Shown here: in pieces, positions 16,325-23,984 of the stretch
Position numbering within the stretch: position 1 is the stretch's first letter
Layout of the letters: the number at the start of each line of letters is the position of its first letter
Assembly (NCBI GenBank): GCA_020444205.1
Contig: JAHLLJ010000025.1
Span: 1 to 37,298 of the forward strand
Direction of reading: 5' to 3'
Length of the DNA: 37,298 nucleotides
Source of the DNA: Deltaproteobacteria bacterium
GTDB taxonomy: Bacteria; Desulfobacterota; Desulfarculia; Desulfarculales; Desulfarculaceae
Made by a program: the position numbers and the translations under genes
The notes under the pieces: generated by a model
Told to the model about the DNA's origin: nothing
Database searches by the model: none
Seen by the model: the letters and a program-made list of their open reading frames with translations, nothing else

Positions 16325-17053
16325 ATGAGTTTACAAGGCAAAAGGGCGTTGGTTACCGGCGGAGCCGCCGGGCTGGGCCTGGCCATCGCCACCGCCCTGG
16401 CCGAGGCGGGCGCCAAGGTGGCCGTCTGGGACTGGCAAATAGAGTCGGCCAACCTACCGCCGGAGCGCTTTCCCATCACCGCCAAGGTGGACGTGTCCTC
16501 CAGCCTCAGGGTGGAAGCCGCGGCCAAGGAGGTTTTGGATCGCTGGGGTGGGCTGGACATCCTGGTCAACAACGCGGGCATCTGCATAACCGGATCGGTG
16601 CTGGAGCTGACCGAGCAAGACTGGGACCGGGTGATGGCCGTAAACCTCAAGGGCACCTTTTTATGCTCCAAGGCCTTTGCAAAGGCCATGCAGGAGCAGA
16701 AGTCGGGTAAGGTGATCAACCTGGGCTCGGTGGCCGCCAAGCTGGGGGGCATCGTTTCGGGCAGCGCCTACAGTGCCTCCAAAGCGGGCGTAATTTGTTT
16801 CACCAAGTCCCTGGCCAGGGAGATGGCTCCCTATGGGGTCAACGTCAACGCCATCGCCCCCGGGGTGATCGTAACCGACATGACCAAGGACCTGTCCAAG
16901 GGTGACTTCAGCAACTATGAGTCCGGCATACCCCTGGGCCGGGTGGGCGAGGCCAAGGATGTGGCCGCCCTGGCCCTGTTTTTGGCCGGGCCGGACAGCG
17001 ACTACCTGACCGGCGAGATCATCGACATCAACGGCGGCCAGTACATGGACTAG
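16325..17053 (+). CDS. Short-chain dehydrogenase/reductase (FabG-like)
   Basis: A 242-residue classical SDR. Cofactor motif TGGAAGLG (11-18), Asp36 at the end of beta-2 (favours NAD(H) over NADP(H)), NNAG (82-85), and the catalytic Ser135, Tyr149, Lys153 (YSASK). The C-terminal GGQYMD is usual for FabG-like members. It probably interconverts a secondary alcohol and a ketone. Next to a zinc alcohol dehydrogenase and an AcoR-controlled complex, acetoin/butanediol-type redox is one possibility. This is inference from context. Confidence 0.87.
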   Translation: MSLQGKRALVTGGAAGLGLAIATALAEAGAKVAVWDWQIESANLPPERFPITAKVDVSSSLRVEAAAKEVLDRWGGLDILVNNAGICITGSVLELTEQDWDRVMAVNLKGTFLCSKAFAKAMQEQKSGKVINLGSVAAKLGGIVSGSAYSASKAGVICFTKSLAREMAPYGVNVNAIAPGVIVTDMTKDLSKGDFSNYESGIPLGRVGEAKDVAALALFLAGPDSDYLTGEIIDINGGQYMD

Positions 17054-17083
17054 GGTTTGGGCTTGATCCGGGGGAGGCGAATG

Positions 17084-18118
17084 ATGAAGGCGCTGCGTAA
17101 ACTGGCCGGCGGCGAAGGCCATGTGGAGTTGGTGGACATCCCCACTCCCTCGCCCGGCTCCGGCCAGGTGTTGCTCAGGGTAAAAAGCGTGGGCATCTGC
17201 GGCACGGACCTGCACATCTGGGAGGGCCGCTTTGACAAGGTGCGCCCGCCGGTGACCCTGGGCCACGAGTTCGCGGGCGAGGTGGCCGAGCTGGGCCCGG
17301 AGGTGGTGGGCTGGCAAAAGGGCCAGCGGGTGGTCAGCGAGAGCCAAGCCTCCTCCTGCGGTACCTGCGTTTACTGTGAGCAGGGTCAGAGCAATGTATG
17401 CCCCGAGCGCCTGGCCTATGGCTATGGGGTGGACGGGGGCATGGCCGAGTATGCCTTGGTGCGCGCCGACGGCCTGCACGCCCTGCCCGAAAACGTCAGC
17501 TTTCAGCAAGGGGCCATGGTGGAGCCTTTGGCCGTGGCCGTGCACGCGGTCATGGAGCGGGGTGTAACCCTGGGCCAGGGGCCTGCTTTGGTCAGCGGTC
17601 CGGGTCCCATCGGCTTGCTGGTGCTCATGGTGCTGGCCCAGGCCGGGGTCCCGGCGCTGGTCTGCGGCACCTCCAAGGACCAGGCCCGTCTGGAATTGGC
17701 TGCCCGCCTGGGGGCGGGGGCTACGGTCATGGTGGACCAAGAGGACCTGGGCCAGGCGGCCCAGGATTTCACGAGCGGCCTGGGCTTTGCCGCGGCCTGG
17801 GAGTGCTCCGGCGCGGGTCCGGCCCTTAGCGCGGCCCTGACCAACGTGCGCCGTCAGGGAGAGGTGGTGCAGGTGGGGCTGGCCGGGGGAGCGCCCACGG
17901 TGGACGTGGACCAGCTCACCCTCAAGGAGATCACCCTGCGTGGGGCCTTTGTGCACAACCGGGAGACTTGGGAGCGCGCTGTCCAGCTCTTGGGGGAGGG
18001 GGCTCTGGACCTGACCCCGCTTATCAGCGCGGAAATGCCGCTAGGCGATTGGCAAAGCGCCTTTGAGCTTTCCCGCGATCAGGCGGGAATCAAGTATCTG
18101 CTGCGGCCGGGAGAGTAG
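17084..18118 (+). CDS. Zinc-dependent MDR alcohol dehydrogenase (threonine/butanediol dehydrogenase-like)
   Basis: A 344-residue medium-chain dehydrogenase. Catalytic zinc ligands Cys39 (GICGTD), His61-Glu62 (GHEFAGE) and Glu147 (VEPLA). Structural-zinc cysteines 92, 95, 98 and 106. Rossmann motif GPGPIG (172-177). The GTDLHIW and GHEF segments resemble threonine, sorbitol and (R,R)-2,3-butanediol dehydrogenases. ATG 17084 has GGAGG 6 nt upstream. The ATG at 17081 or a TTG at 17057 are alternatives. It is co-transcribed with the SDR and lipA. A role in feeding a ketone or acyloin to the E1-E2-E3 complex is plausible. Confidence 0.85.
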   Translation: MKALRKLAGGEGHVELVDIPTPSPGSGQVLLRVKSVGICGTDLHIWEGRFDKVRPPVTLGHEFAGEVAELGPEVVGWQKGQRVVSESQASSCGTCVYCEQGQSNVCPERLAYGYGVDGGMAEYALVRADGLHALPENVSFQQGAMVEPLAVAVHAVMERGVTLGQGPALVSGPGPIGLLVLMVLAQAGVPALVCGTSKDQARLELAARLGAGATVMVDQEDLGQAAQDFTSGLGFAAAWECSGAGPALSAALTNVRRQGEVVQVGLAGGAPTVDVDQLTLKEITLRGAFVHNRETWERAVQLLGEGALDLTPLISAEMPLGDWQSAFELSRDQAGIKYLLRPGE

Positions 18119-18125
18119 GTAAGCC

Positions 18126-19013
18126 ATGGCCCAGGGAGGAACCCCTCACAATCGCCCCGCCTGGCTGGTGCAAAAGGTGCCGGACCAGGACAGCCTGCGC
18201 CGCATGCGCTCGCTCATGGAGGGCCGAGCCCTAAATACGGTGTGCGTGGAAGCCCAGTGCCCCAACCAGGGCGAGTGCTTTTCCTGCGGCACGGCCACCT
18301 TCCTCATTCTGGGCGACATCTGCACCCGGGGCTGCCGCTTCTGCGCGGTGAAAGGCGGACGGCCCGCGCCGGCCGACCCGCAGGAACCACTCCGCCTGGC
18401 CCAAACCGCCGCCGAGCTGGGGCTCAAGCACGTGGTCATCACCTCGGTGACCCGCGACGACCTGCCCGACCAGGGGGCGGGACAGTTCGCCGAGGCGGTG
18501 CGCCAGGTGAAGAAGCTTAGCCCCAACACCAGCGTGGAGGTGCTCATCCCCGACTTCCAGGGCCGGGTGGACCTGTTGGATATGGTGGCCCAGGCCGGAC
18601 CCGAGGTGATCGCCCATAACCTGGAGACCGTACCCCGCTTTTACGGCCCGGTACGCCGGGGGGCCATTTACCAGCGCTCCTTGGAAGTGGTGGCCAAGGT
18701 GAAGCAGGTGGCCCCTAAGGCGGCCAGCAAGTCGGGCATAATGCTGGGCCTGGGCGAAACCCGCGACGAGGTGCTGGGAGTGCTGGCTGATCTGCGCGGG
18801 GCCGACTGCGACATCCTCACCTTGGGGCAGTATTTGGCCCCGTCCACGGCGCATGCTCCGGTGGAGCGCTTTGTGCCGCCCGAGGAGTTCGAGGAGCTCA
18901 AGCGGCAGGCCCTGGCCATGGGCTTCAAGTACGTGGCCTCCTCGCCCTATGTGCGCAGCTCCTACCGGGCCGACCGGGCCTGGCGGGCGGTGCAAGAGGC
19001 AGCGGGCGCTTAG
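18126..19013 (+). CDS. lipA: Lipoyl synthase (radical SAM)
   Basis: A 295-residue LipA, which inserts two sulfurs into protein-bound octanoyl groups. Both iron-sulfur motifs are present: the auxiliary cluster cysteines Cys40-x4-Cys45-x5-Cys51 and the radical SAM Cys66-x3-Cys70-x2-Cys73 (CTRGCRFC). The C-terminal RSSY motif, whose serine ligates the auxiliary cluster, is also there. It begins 8 bp after the MDR stop, so it is made with the catabolic enzymes. Together with lipB it completes de novo lipoylation of the E3-borne lipoyl domain. Confidence 0.96.
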   Translation: MAQGGTPHNRPAWLVQKVPDQDSLRRMRSLMEGRALNTVCVEAQCPNQGECFSCGTATFLILGDICTRGCRFCAVKGGRPAPADPQEPLRLAQTAAELGLKHVVITSVTRDDLPDQGAGQFAEAVRQVKKLSPNTSVEVLIPDFQGRVDLLDMVAQAGPEVIAHNLETVPRFYGPVRRGAIYQRSLEVVAKVKQVAPKAASKSGIMLGLGETRDEVLGVLADLRGADCDILTLGQYLAPSTAHAPVERFVPPEEFEELKRQALAMGFKYVASSPYVRSSYRADRAWRAVQEAAGA

Positions 19014-19036
19014 CTCTCAGATGCCAGGCAAAAAGA

Positions 19037-19065
19037 CAGGGGCCCGGTGATGCACCGGACCCCTG
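19037..19065. terminator. Bidirectional terminator between lipA and the convergent dehydrogenase gene
   Basis: A 13-bp stem (19037-19049 with 19053-19065, one mismatch) with an ATG loop sits between convergent stops. On the minus strand it is followed by a T-run (complement of the A5 at about 19030-19034), a good intrinsic terminator for the minus-strand gene. Plus-strand termination is less certain. Confidence 0.75.
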
Positions 19066-19085
19066 AATGCGTTTGAAAGCCTGGT

Positions 19086-20171
19086 CTAGGCCAACAGGGC
19101 CGCCTTGACCGCGTCGCCCATCTCAGTGGTGCCGGCGCTGCCGCCCATGTCCTTGGTGCGCACCTCACCCTTTTCCAACACCTTGATCTCCGCGTCCTGC
19201 ACCGCCTGGGCCGCCTCGGCCTCGCCCAGGTGATCCAGCATCATGCGCACCGACTCGATGGTGGCGATGGGGTTGACCACCCCCTTGCCCGCGTACTTGG
19301 GGGCCGAGCCGTGGATGGGCTCGAACATGGAGGGAAAGTCCTTCTCCGGATTGATGTTGCCGCCCGCGGCAAAGCCCATGCCTCCTTGAAGCATGGCCCC
19401 CAGGTCGGTGATGATGTCGCCGAACAGGTTGCTGGCCACCACCACGTCGAAGTACTCGGGGTTTTTAACCATCCACATGGTCATGGCGTCCACCAGGGCC
19501 AGGTCCTGCTTTATGTCCGGGAAGTCGGCGGCCACCTCGCGGTATATCTTGTCCCAGTAGACCATGGAGTAGTTCAGGGCGTTGGACTTGGTGCAGTTGG
19601 TGACCATGCCCACCTGCTCACCCTCCACCCGGCCCTTGCGGCTGCGAGCCAGCTCAAAGGCGTAGCGGATGACCCGGTCGCAGCCCTTGCGCGAGAAGAT
19701 GGCGGTCTGATAGGCAAAGCCCTCGGGCGCGTCGGGCTTGAAGTAGCCGCCGGTGCCCGCGTACTCGCCCTCGGTGTTCTCGCGCACCACCATGAAGTCC
19801 ACGCTTTCGGGGGTGGCGGTGCGAATGGGGGTGTACACCCCAGGGTAGAGCTTGATGGGCCTGAGGTTCACGTACTGGTCAAAGCCCTTGCGGATCTCCA
19901 GCAGGATGGTCAGCGACACGTGATCCGGCACCTTGGCCGCGTCGCCGATGCAACCAAGGAATATGGCGTCAAAGTCTTTGAGCGTGTCCAGCTTGTCCTT
20001 GGGGCCCATCTCGCCGTGCTTCAGGTAGTAGTCGCAGCTCCAATCATAGCTTTCCACCTTGCAACTGAAGCCGAACTTGTCGCCCGCGGCAGTGAGTATC
20101 TTGACGGCCTCCTGGGCTATCTCGTTTCCAACCCCGTCTCCGGGGATGTTGGCAATGGAGTAGGTCTTCAT
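19086..20171 (-). CDS. Tartrate/D-malate dehydrogenase-like (isocitrate/isopropylmalate dehydrogenase family)
   Basis: A 361-residue NAD-dependent beta-decarboxylating dehydrogenase. Family features: IPGDGVGNE near the start, the [11 protein letters not shown] segment, [29 protein letters not shown], and the metal/substrate signature [17 protein letters not shown]. The RYAFELA plus SMVYWD combination resembles tartrate/D-malate dehydrogenases (TtuC/DmlA) more than LeuB or Icd, and no leu genes are nearby. The ATG at 20171 has a GGAGGA ribosome site 9 nt upstream. A longer frame to 20252 is not supported. It is monocistronic, closed by the shared terminator. Confidence 0.82.
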   Translation of the reverse strand: MKTYSIANIPGDGVGNEIAQEAVKILTAAGDKFGFSCKVESYDWSCDYYLKHGEMGPKDKLDTLKDFDAIFLGCIGDAAKVPDHVSLTILLEIRKGFDQYVNLRPIKLYPGVYTPIRTATPESVDFMVVRENTEGEYAGTGGYFKPDAPEGFAYQTAIFSRKGCDRVIRYAFELARSRKGRVEGEQVGMVTNCTKSNALNYSMVYWDKIYREVAADFPDIKQDLALVDAMTMWMVKNPEYFDVVVASNLFGDIITDLGAMLQGGMGFAAGGNINPEKDFPSMFEPIHGSAPKYAGKGVVNPIATIESVRMMLDHLGEAEAAQAVQDAEIKVLEKGEVRTKDMGGSAGTTEMGDAVKAALLA

Positions 20172-20336
20172 GGTCGTATCTCCTCCGGGGCACCGCGGGG
20201 CGATGCCGGGTGTTGGTTGCTTGCGGTCGTTGGAAACCAAGCACGGCGGCACGTTGGCCTGGAAAACGCGAAATGGTTTTAACCCTCGTGAGGGTCCAGA
20301 TTCCAGCCCGCTGGCCGGAAAAAGGCCTCGCCATGT

Positions 20337-20366
20337 TTCTTACAGAACCGAGTGGCTGGTTGTCAA
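20337..20366 (-). promoter_or_regulatory. Candidate sigma-70 promoter for the tartrate/malate dehydrogenase gene
   Basis: On the minus strand a perfect -35 TTGACA (20366-20361) is followed after 18 bp by TAAGAA (20342-20337), a poor -10 with 3 of 6 matches. If used, it gives a leader of roughly 160 nt. Confidence 0.35.
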
Positions 20367-20384
20367 TAAATTTAAGTGCTTAGA

Positions 20385-20395
20385 ACACATTGTGT
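20385..20395. promoter_or_regulatory. Palindromic candidate operator between divergent genes
   Basis: ACACA-T-TGTGT is a perfect palindrome about 20 bp upstream of the minus-strand -35 element and 100 bp before the OYE start. It could bind a regulator of either gene. No regulator gene is adjacent other than the MarR 1.2 kb away. Confidence 0.3.
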
Positions 20396-20496
20396 CACGC
20401 GGTGGCCGGGTGAAGCGCTTTTGTTGTACATTGGGCGTGGCGCGCACCGGTCGGTGTGCGCGAGGCGGTTAAGGCAAAAACCGGGAAAGGCTAAGC

Positions 20497-21600
20497 ATGG
20501 CATCGCTGTTCGACTCCACCAGCCTGGCGGGAATACCCCTGCGCAACCGTTTGATGCGTTCGGCCACCTGGGAGCGCATGGCCGACGAAAAGGGCCGCCT
20601 GACCTCCCGCCTGGAGCAGACCCTACTCACTATCGCCGAGGGCGGTGCATCCCTGATCTTTCCCGGTTACGCCTTTGTAATGGCCCAGGAGCAGCCCAAC
20701 CCGGGAATGCTGGGCATTTACCAAGACGCCTGCGTGCCGCAGTTGCAGCGGCTTACCGATGGCGTGCACCAGCGGGGCGCGGCCATTGGACTGCAGCTGG
20801 CTTACGGGGGCTCCTTCACCTTTTTCCGGCCCGAGGGGCGCGAGATCTGGGGGCCTTCGGCGGTGCCTCATCCGGCCAGCGAGGTGGTGCCCAAGGCCAT
20901 GACCCAGGGGGACATAGAGCGCCTGGTGGAGGCCTTTGCCCTGGCCGCTGGACGGGCAAAGCGGGCGGGCTTTGACTGCGTGCAAATGCACAGCTCCCAC
21001 GGCTACTTGCTCAGCCAGTTCCTTTCGCCCTATTTCAACCGCCGCGACGACGCCTATGGTGGATCTGTTCAAAACCGCTGTCGCATCCACCGGGAGATAC
21101 TTGCCGCCATTCGCCGGGTGACTGGAGACGGCTTCCCGGTGCTTATAAAAATAAACAGCGCTGATCACATGCCCGGCGGGCTAAGCGCGGCCGACAGCCT
21201 GGAGGCCTGCCGCATTCTGGACAGACTGGGCATAAGCGGCATAGAGGTCAGCGGAGGGCTGCGCAGCAAGGACCCGGACACCTATTTTGTAAAGCCTCAC
21301 ATCCTCAAGCCCGAGCTGCAGTGCTATTACCGCCGCTACGCCGCCGAGGTGGCCAAGGCGGTAGAGGCCCCGGTGATTTTGGTGGGGGGAAATCGCAACG
21401 CGAGGATGCTGCAAGAGATTCTGGACAATACGGCCATCTCCTACTTTTCCTTAAGCCGCACCTTGATCAGCGAGCCGGACCTGGTGAACCGCTGGCGCGA
21501 GGACCCGGACCACCAGCCCCGCTGCCTCTCCTGCAACAAATGCTTCGACCCCGGCGGGCACATCTGCGTGCTGGACCGCCAGGGCGATCGGGAAGCTTGA
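20497..21600 (+). CDS. Old Yellow Enzyme family FMN oxidoreductase
   Basis: A 367-residue TIM-barrel ene-reductase. His165-x2-His168-Gly-Tyr170 in the HSSHGYLLSQFLSP block and the following FNRRDD.YGGS motif identify the family and supply substrate-binding residues. The usual QLxHxG block has become QLAYGG. After the barrel a cysteine cluster, Cys343-x2-Cys346-x2-Cys349-x7-Cys357, recalls the [4Fe-4S] motif of 2,4-dienoyl-CoA reductases, but the spacing differs and the second Rossmann domain of those enzymes is absent. It probably reduces an activated C=C or takes part in redox of an enone. A GGGAAAGG ribosome site precedes the ATG. It is convergent with the MarR gene. Confidence 0.83.
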   Translation: MASLFDSTSLAGIPLRNRLMRSATWERMADEKGRLTSRLEQTLLTIAEGGASLIFPGYAFVMAQEQPNPGMLGIYQDACVPQLQRLTDGVHQRGAAIGLQLAYGGSFTFFRPEGREIWGPSAVPHPASEVVPKAMTQGDIERLVEAFALAAGRAKRAGFDCVQMHSSHGYLLSQFLSPYFNRRDDAYGGSVQNRCRIHREILAAIRRVTGDGFPVLIKINSADHMPGGLSAADSLEACRILDRLGISGIEVSGGLRSKDPDTYFVKPHILKPELQCYYRRYAAEVAKAVEAPVILVGGNRNARMLQEILDNTAISYFSLSRTLISEPDLVNRWREDPDHQPRCLSCNKCFDPGGHICVLDRQGDREA

Positions 21601-21619
21601 GGCGGCCACGGCGCCGGTC

Positions 21620-22078
21620 TTAGTTGTTTTCGTTTCTACTGTAGATTTGCTTTAGGGTGGCCAAAAGGCCGGCCTTGTCCTGTGCGGAAAGGTCACCCAC
21701 GAACTGGTCGATGTGCTTTTCTTTTTCCGGCTGAATATTCTCCAGAGCCTTCCTGCCCTTGGGGGTGATCTCCAACAGGGTGACCCGTTCGTCCTGGGTG
21801 TAGCGCTTGCGCAAAAGGAAACCGTCGCGCTCCATGCGCTTGGCCACGCCGGTCATGTTGGCTCCGGTGACCAACAGGATGTTGCTCACCTTGGTGATGG
21901 TGTTGGTGCCGTCTTCAGAGGCGTTGAGCACCCTGAGAACGTTGTACTGGGTAAAGGTGAGGCCATAGTTCTTGAATATTTCCGATGAGGTCTTTTTGAA
22001 AAGTTCGGAAACACGGACCATGCTCATCAATACTTTTTCATCAACGCTGAGACTGCTTCTGTATTTGCTGCCGTTCAT
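21620..22078 (-). CDS. MarR family transcriptional regulator
   Basis: A 152-residue winged-helix regulator: helices around TFTQYNVLRVLNA, recognition region TGANMTGVAKRMERDGFL, wing RKRYTQDERVTLLEIT and a C-terminal dimerisation helix. MarR proteins usually repress their own gene and a divergent operon and are released by a small aromatic or acyl-CoA ligand. The divergent operon here is the FAD/Fe-S set. A good promoter and an overlapping palindrome lie in front of this gene, as expected for autorepression. The ribosome site is weak (GGAT). Confidence 0.9.
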   Translation of the reverse strand: MNGSKYRSSLSVDEKVLMSMVRVSELFKKTSSEIFKNYGLTFTQYNVLRVLNASEDGTNTITKVSNILLVTGANMTGVAKRMERDGFLLRKRYTQDERVTLLEITPKGRKALENIQPEKEKHIDQFVGDLSAQDKAGLLATLKQIYSRNENN

Positions 22079-22111
22079 GAGATCGATCCGGGTATGGGTT
22101 ATAAGCTTAAG

Positions 22112-22126
22112 ATGTTAATTAAACAT
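22112..22126. promoter_or_regulatory. Candidate MarR operator overlapping the marR -10 element
   Basis: ATGTT-AATTA-AACAT has perfect 5-bp arms. It covers most of the minus-strand -10 hexamer (22122-22127) and lies 34 bp upstream of the marR start, so binding would block the gene's own transcription. A second small palindrome, TAAGCTTA, is at 22102-22109. Confidence 0.5.
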
Positions 22127-22150
22127 AGTATTTATCAAAAATTATGTCAA
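22122..22150 (-). promoter_or_regulatory. Sigma-70 promoter of the marR gene
   Basis: On the minus strand TTGACA (22150-22145, perfect) is followed by a 17-bp spacer and TATGTT (22127-22122, 4 of 6). Transcription should begin near 22115, giving a leader of about 37 nt. Confidence 0.65.
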
Positions 22151-22435
22151 TACGCAAAAGTTACTAACAGAGAACCATAATTAATCATGCCGTGACTCGC
22201 GGTCATATGATGCTGATTTTAAAAAATAATACCCTTTCAATCATCAACTTAAACTAAATACTTTCCCTTGGCTTGGTAGGGCTGGGCATCGCGGGCCCGG
22301 CGGTCGTTTTGGGCGAGGAGCTCCTATTTTTAAAGCATATCCTGTTCGCCTTTGCTGGATTTGATAAAGGTTGCCCTTTATTTTATTAATAAAATTAAAG
22401 ACTAATAATAAGTATTGCTTCGTTAGGAAAAACCC

Positions 22436-22463
22436 TTGACAGCTTCAAGGTAAACATTTAAAT
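22436..22463 (+). promoter_or_regulatory. Sigma-70 promoter of the FAD/Fe-S operon
   Basis: TTGACA (22436-22441, perfect), a 16-bp spacer and TTAAAT (22458-22463, 4 of 6). A 10-bp perfect palindrome, TAATATATTA, at 22467-22476 falls at the expected transcription start and could be an operator for the divergent MarR. The leader to the ATG at 22508 is about 38 nt and has a GAGGAGGG ribosome site. Confidence 0.6.
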
Positions 22464-22507
22464 AAATAATATATTAACTATATGGCGAGCACTGCGAGGA
22501 GGGCCCG

Positions 22508-23971
22508 ATGCAAATCAAGGCAAAGCTAGCGGAGATAGTGGGAAAGGAGCATGTGGGCGCCACCCGCAAAGTCCTTCTTCCCTATTCCAAGGACCATAGC
22601 CTGTTGGAGTGCAACGGCTTGGCCGATGTGGTGGTCTGGCCGGAAAACGCCGAGCAGGTACAAAAGATAGTCCAACTGGCAAACGAGATAAAAATGCCGG
22701 TGATTCCGGTAAGTTCTGAGCAGCACTTCCATGGCAGCACCCTGCCCAAGATGGGCGGGATAATCATGGACCTCAGGCGCATGAACCAAATTTTGGACTA
22801 TGATGTGCCCGATCGCTTGGTGCGTATCGAGCCGGGGGTGACCTGGGGCCAGCTCCAGCCCGAGCTTATGAAGATAGGCCACCGCATCGTCATGCCGCTT
22901 ATGCCCCTGGCCAACAGCTCGGTGGTGGCCAGCCTGCTGGAGCGCGAGGTGCCCACCAACCCCCGCTACGAGTACGGCGAGCCCATGACCTCCAACGAGG
23001 TGATCTGGGGCTCGGGCATGCGCTTCCGCACCGGCTCGGCCAGCGTGCCGGGCTTCCCGGAAAAGGCCGATTCCAAGGGCGGCAACCCCGAAGGGCCGGG
23101 CACCAACTGGTACCGCTTCTTCCAAGGGGCCGAGGGCACCATGGGGGTGGTCACCTGGTCCATCGTCAAGTTCGAGTATCTGCCCGAGATCGACAAGACC
23201 TACTTCATCACCTTTGACAACATCGGCGAGGCCATCGAGCCCCTGTATCAGATGCAGCGGCGCATGATCGGCAACGAATGTTTCCTCATCAACAACCAGG
23301 TGGGTGCCCTGATCTTCGGCGACGGCAGCACAAAGACCTACCAGTCGCTCAAGCGCCAGCTTCCGCCCTGGTTCATCGTGCTGGTGCTTTCCGGTCCGCC
23401 GCGCTCTCCGGAGGCCAAGCTGGCCTACGAAAAGAAGGCCCTGGACGAGGTGTGCGCCAACCAGCCCAGCGTGCTCAGGGTGGACGAATCCCTGCCCGGC
23501 GCGGTGGGCCTGGAGCGTAAGCTGCCCGACATGCTGCGCAACCCCTGGCCGGCCGAGCGCAGCTATTGGAAGCACCAGCTCAAGGGCGCATGCGAGGACC
23601 TGCTGTTCATCGCCAAGATGGAACAGGCGGCCGCCTTCACCGAGCTGGTCACCGAAACCGCCGGGGCCCACGGCTACGACGTGCGCCGGATGGGCGTGTA
23701 TCTACAGCCCATCGAGCAGGGGAGGGCCTGCCACCTGGAGTACCAATTCTATTACGACCCGGACGACGAGACGGACAAGGCCATGGTCAAGGCGCTCTAC
23801 ATGGACGCGGCGGCCAAGCTGTTCGAGCAGGGGGCCTTCTTCTCCCGGCCCTACAGCCTGCTTTCACCCATGGTGTTTGAAAAGGCCCGCGGCTACACCA
23901 ACACCATTACCCGGGTGAAAGAGGTGTTGGACCCCAACTACATCATGTGCCCCGGCAATGTCTGTTTCTAA
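22508..23971 (+). CDS. FAD-binding oxidoreductase, VAO/PCMH family (GlcD-like)
   Basis: A 487-residue flavoprotein. The N-terminal PCMH FAD-binding domain (about 35-230) shows the ADVVVWPENAEQVQKIV strand-helix, a PVSSEQHFHGST pyrophosphate loop that is not the usual glycine-rich form, the RLVRIEPGVTWGQL block and the GAEGTMGVVT block. The C-terminal cap ends in LDPNYIMCPGNVCF, like vanillyl-alcohol-oxidase and lactate/glycolate dehydrogenase relatives. It probably oxidises a hydroxy acid or an activated alcohol and passes electrons to the Fe-S protein encoded 13 bp downstream. The substrate is unknown. It is the first gene of an operon divergent from marR. Confidence 0.83.
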   Translation: MQIKAKLAEIVGKEHVGATRKVLLPYSKDHSLLECNGLADVVVWPENAEQVQKIVQLANEIKMPVIPVSSEQHFHGSTLPKMGGIIMDLRRMNQILDYDVPDRLVRIEPGVTWGQLQPELMKIGHRIVMPLMPLANSSVVASLLEREVPTNPRYEYGEPMTSNEVIWGSGMRFRTGSASVPGFPEKADSKGGNPEGPGTNWYRFFQGAEGTMGVVTWSIVKFEYLPEIDKTYFITFDNIGEAIEPLYQMQRRMIGNECFLINNQVGALIFGDGSTKTYQSLKRQLPPWFIVLVLSGPPRSPEAKLAYEKKALDEVCANQPSVLRVDESLPGAVGLERKLPDMLRNPWPAERSYWKHQLKGACEDLLFIAKMEQAAAFTELVTETAGAHGYDVRRMGVYLQPIEQGRACHLEYQFYYDPDDETDKAMVKALYMDAAAKLFEQGAFFSRPYSLLSPMVFEKARGYTNTITRVKEVLDPNYIMCPGNVCF

Positions 23972-23984
23972 AGGAGGCGGCCAA

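Larger units (their letters stand above)
20172..20496. other. Divergent intergenic region, dehydrogenase / Old Yellow Enzyme
   Basis: This 325-bp stretch has no convincing gene. It holds the long leader of the minus-strand dehydrogenase, with a small hairpin ACCCTC-GT-GAGGGT (20282-20295). It also holds a candidate minus-strand promoter, an 11-bp palindrome at 20385-20395 and a 7-bp GC stem, CGCGCAC...GTGCGCG (20441-20462), just before the OYE gene. A plus-strand promoter could not be fixed. Confidence 0.6.
22079..22507. other. AT-rich divergent control region (MarR / FAD-Fe-S operon)
   Basis: A 429-bp interval, strikingly AT-rich against its GC-rich surroundings. It carries divergent sigma-70 promoters and palindromes described separately. 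In the middle (22258-22386) a GC-richer patch is open for about 42 codons in one plus frame, but without ATG, GTG or ribosome site. It may be a decayed gene remnant. Confidence 0.65.

Noticed and set aside
22258-22386. Possible 42-codon small hydrophobic protein in the AT-rich control region
   Set aside because: No ATG or GTG, no ribosome site, and no recognisable family. Its GC-rich patch is odd, but coding is not supported.
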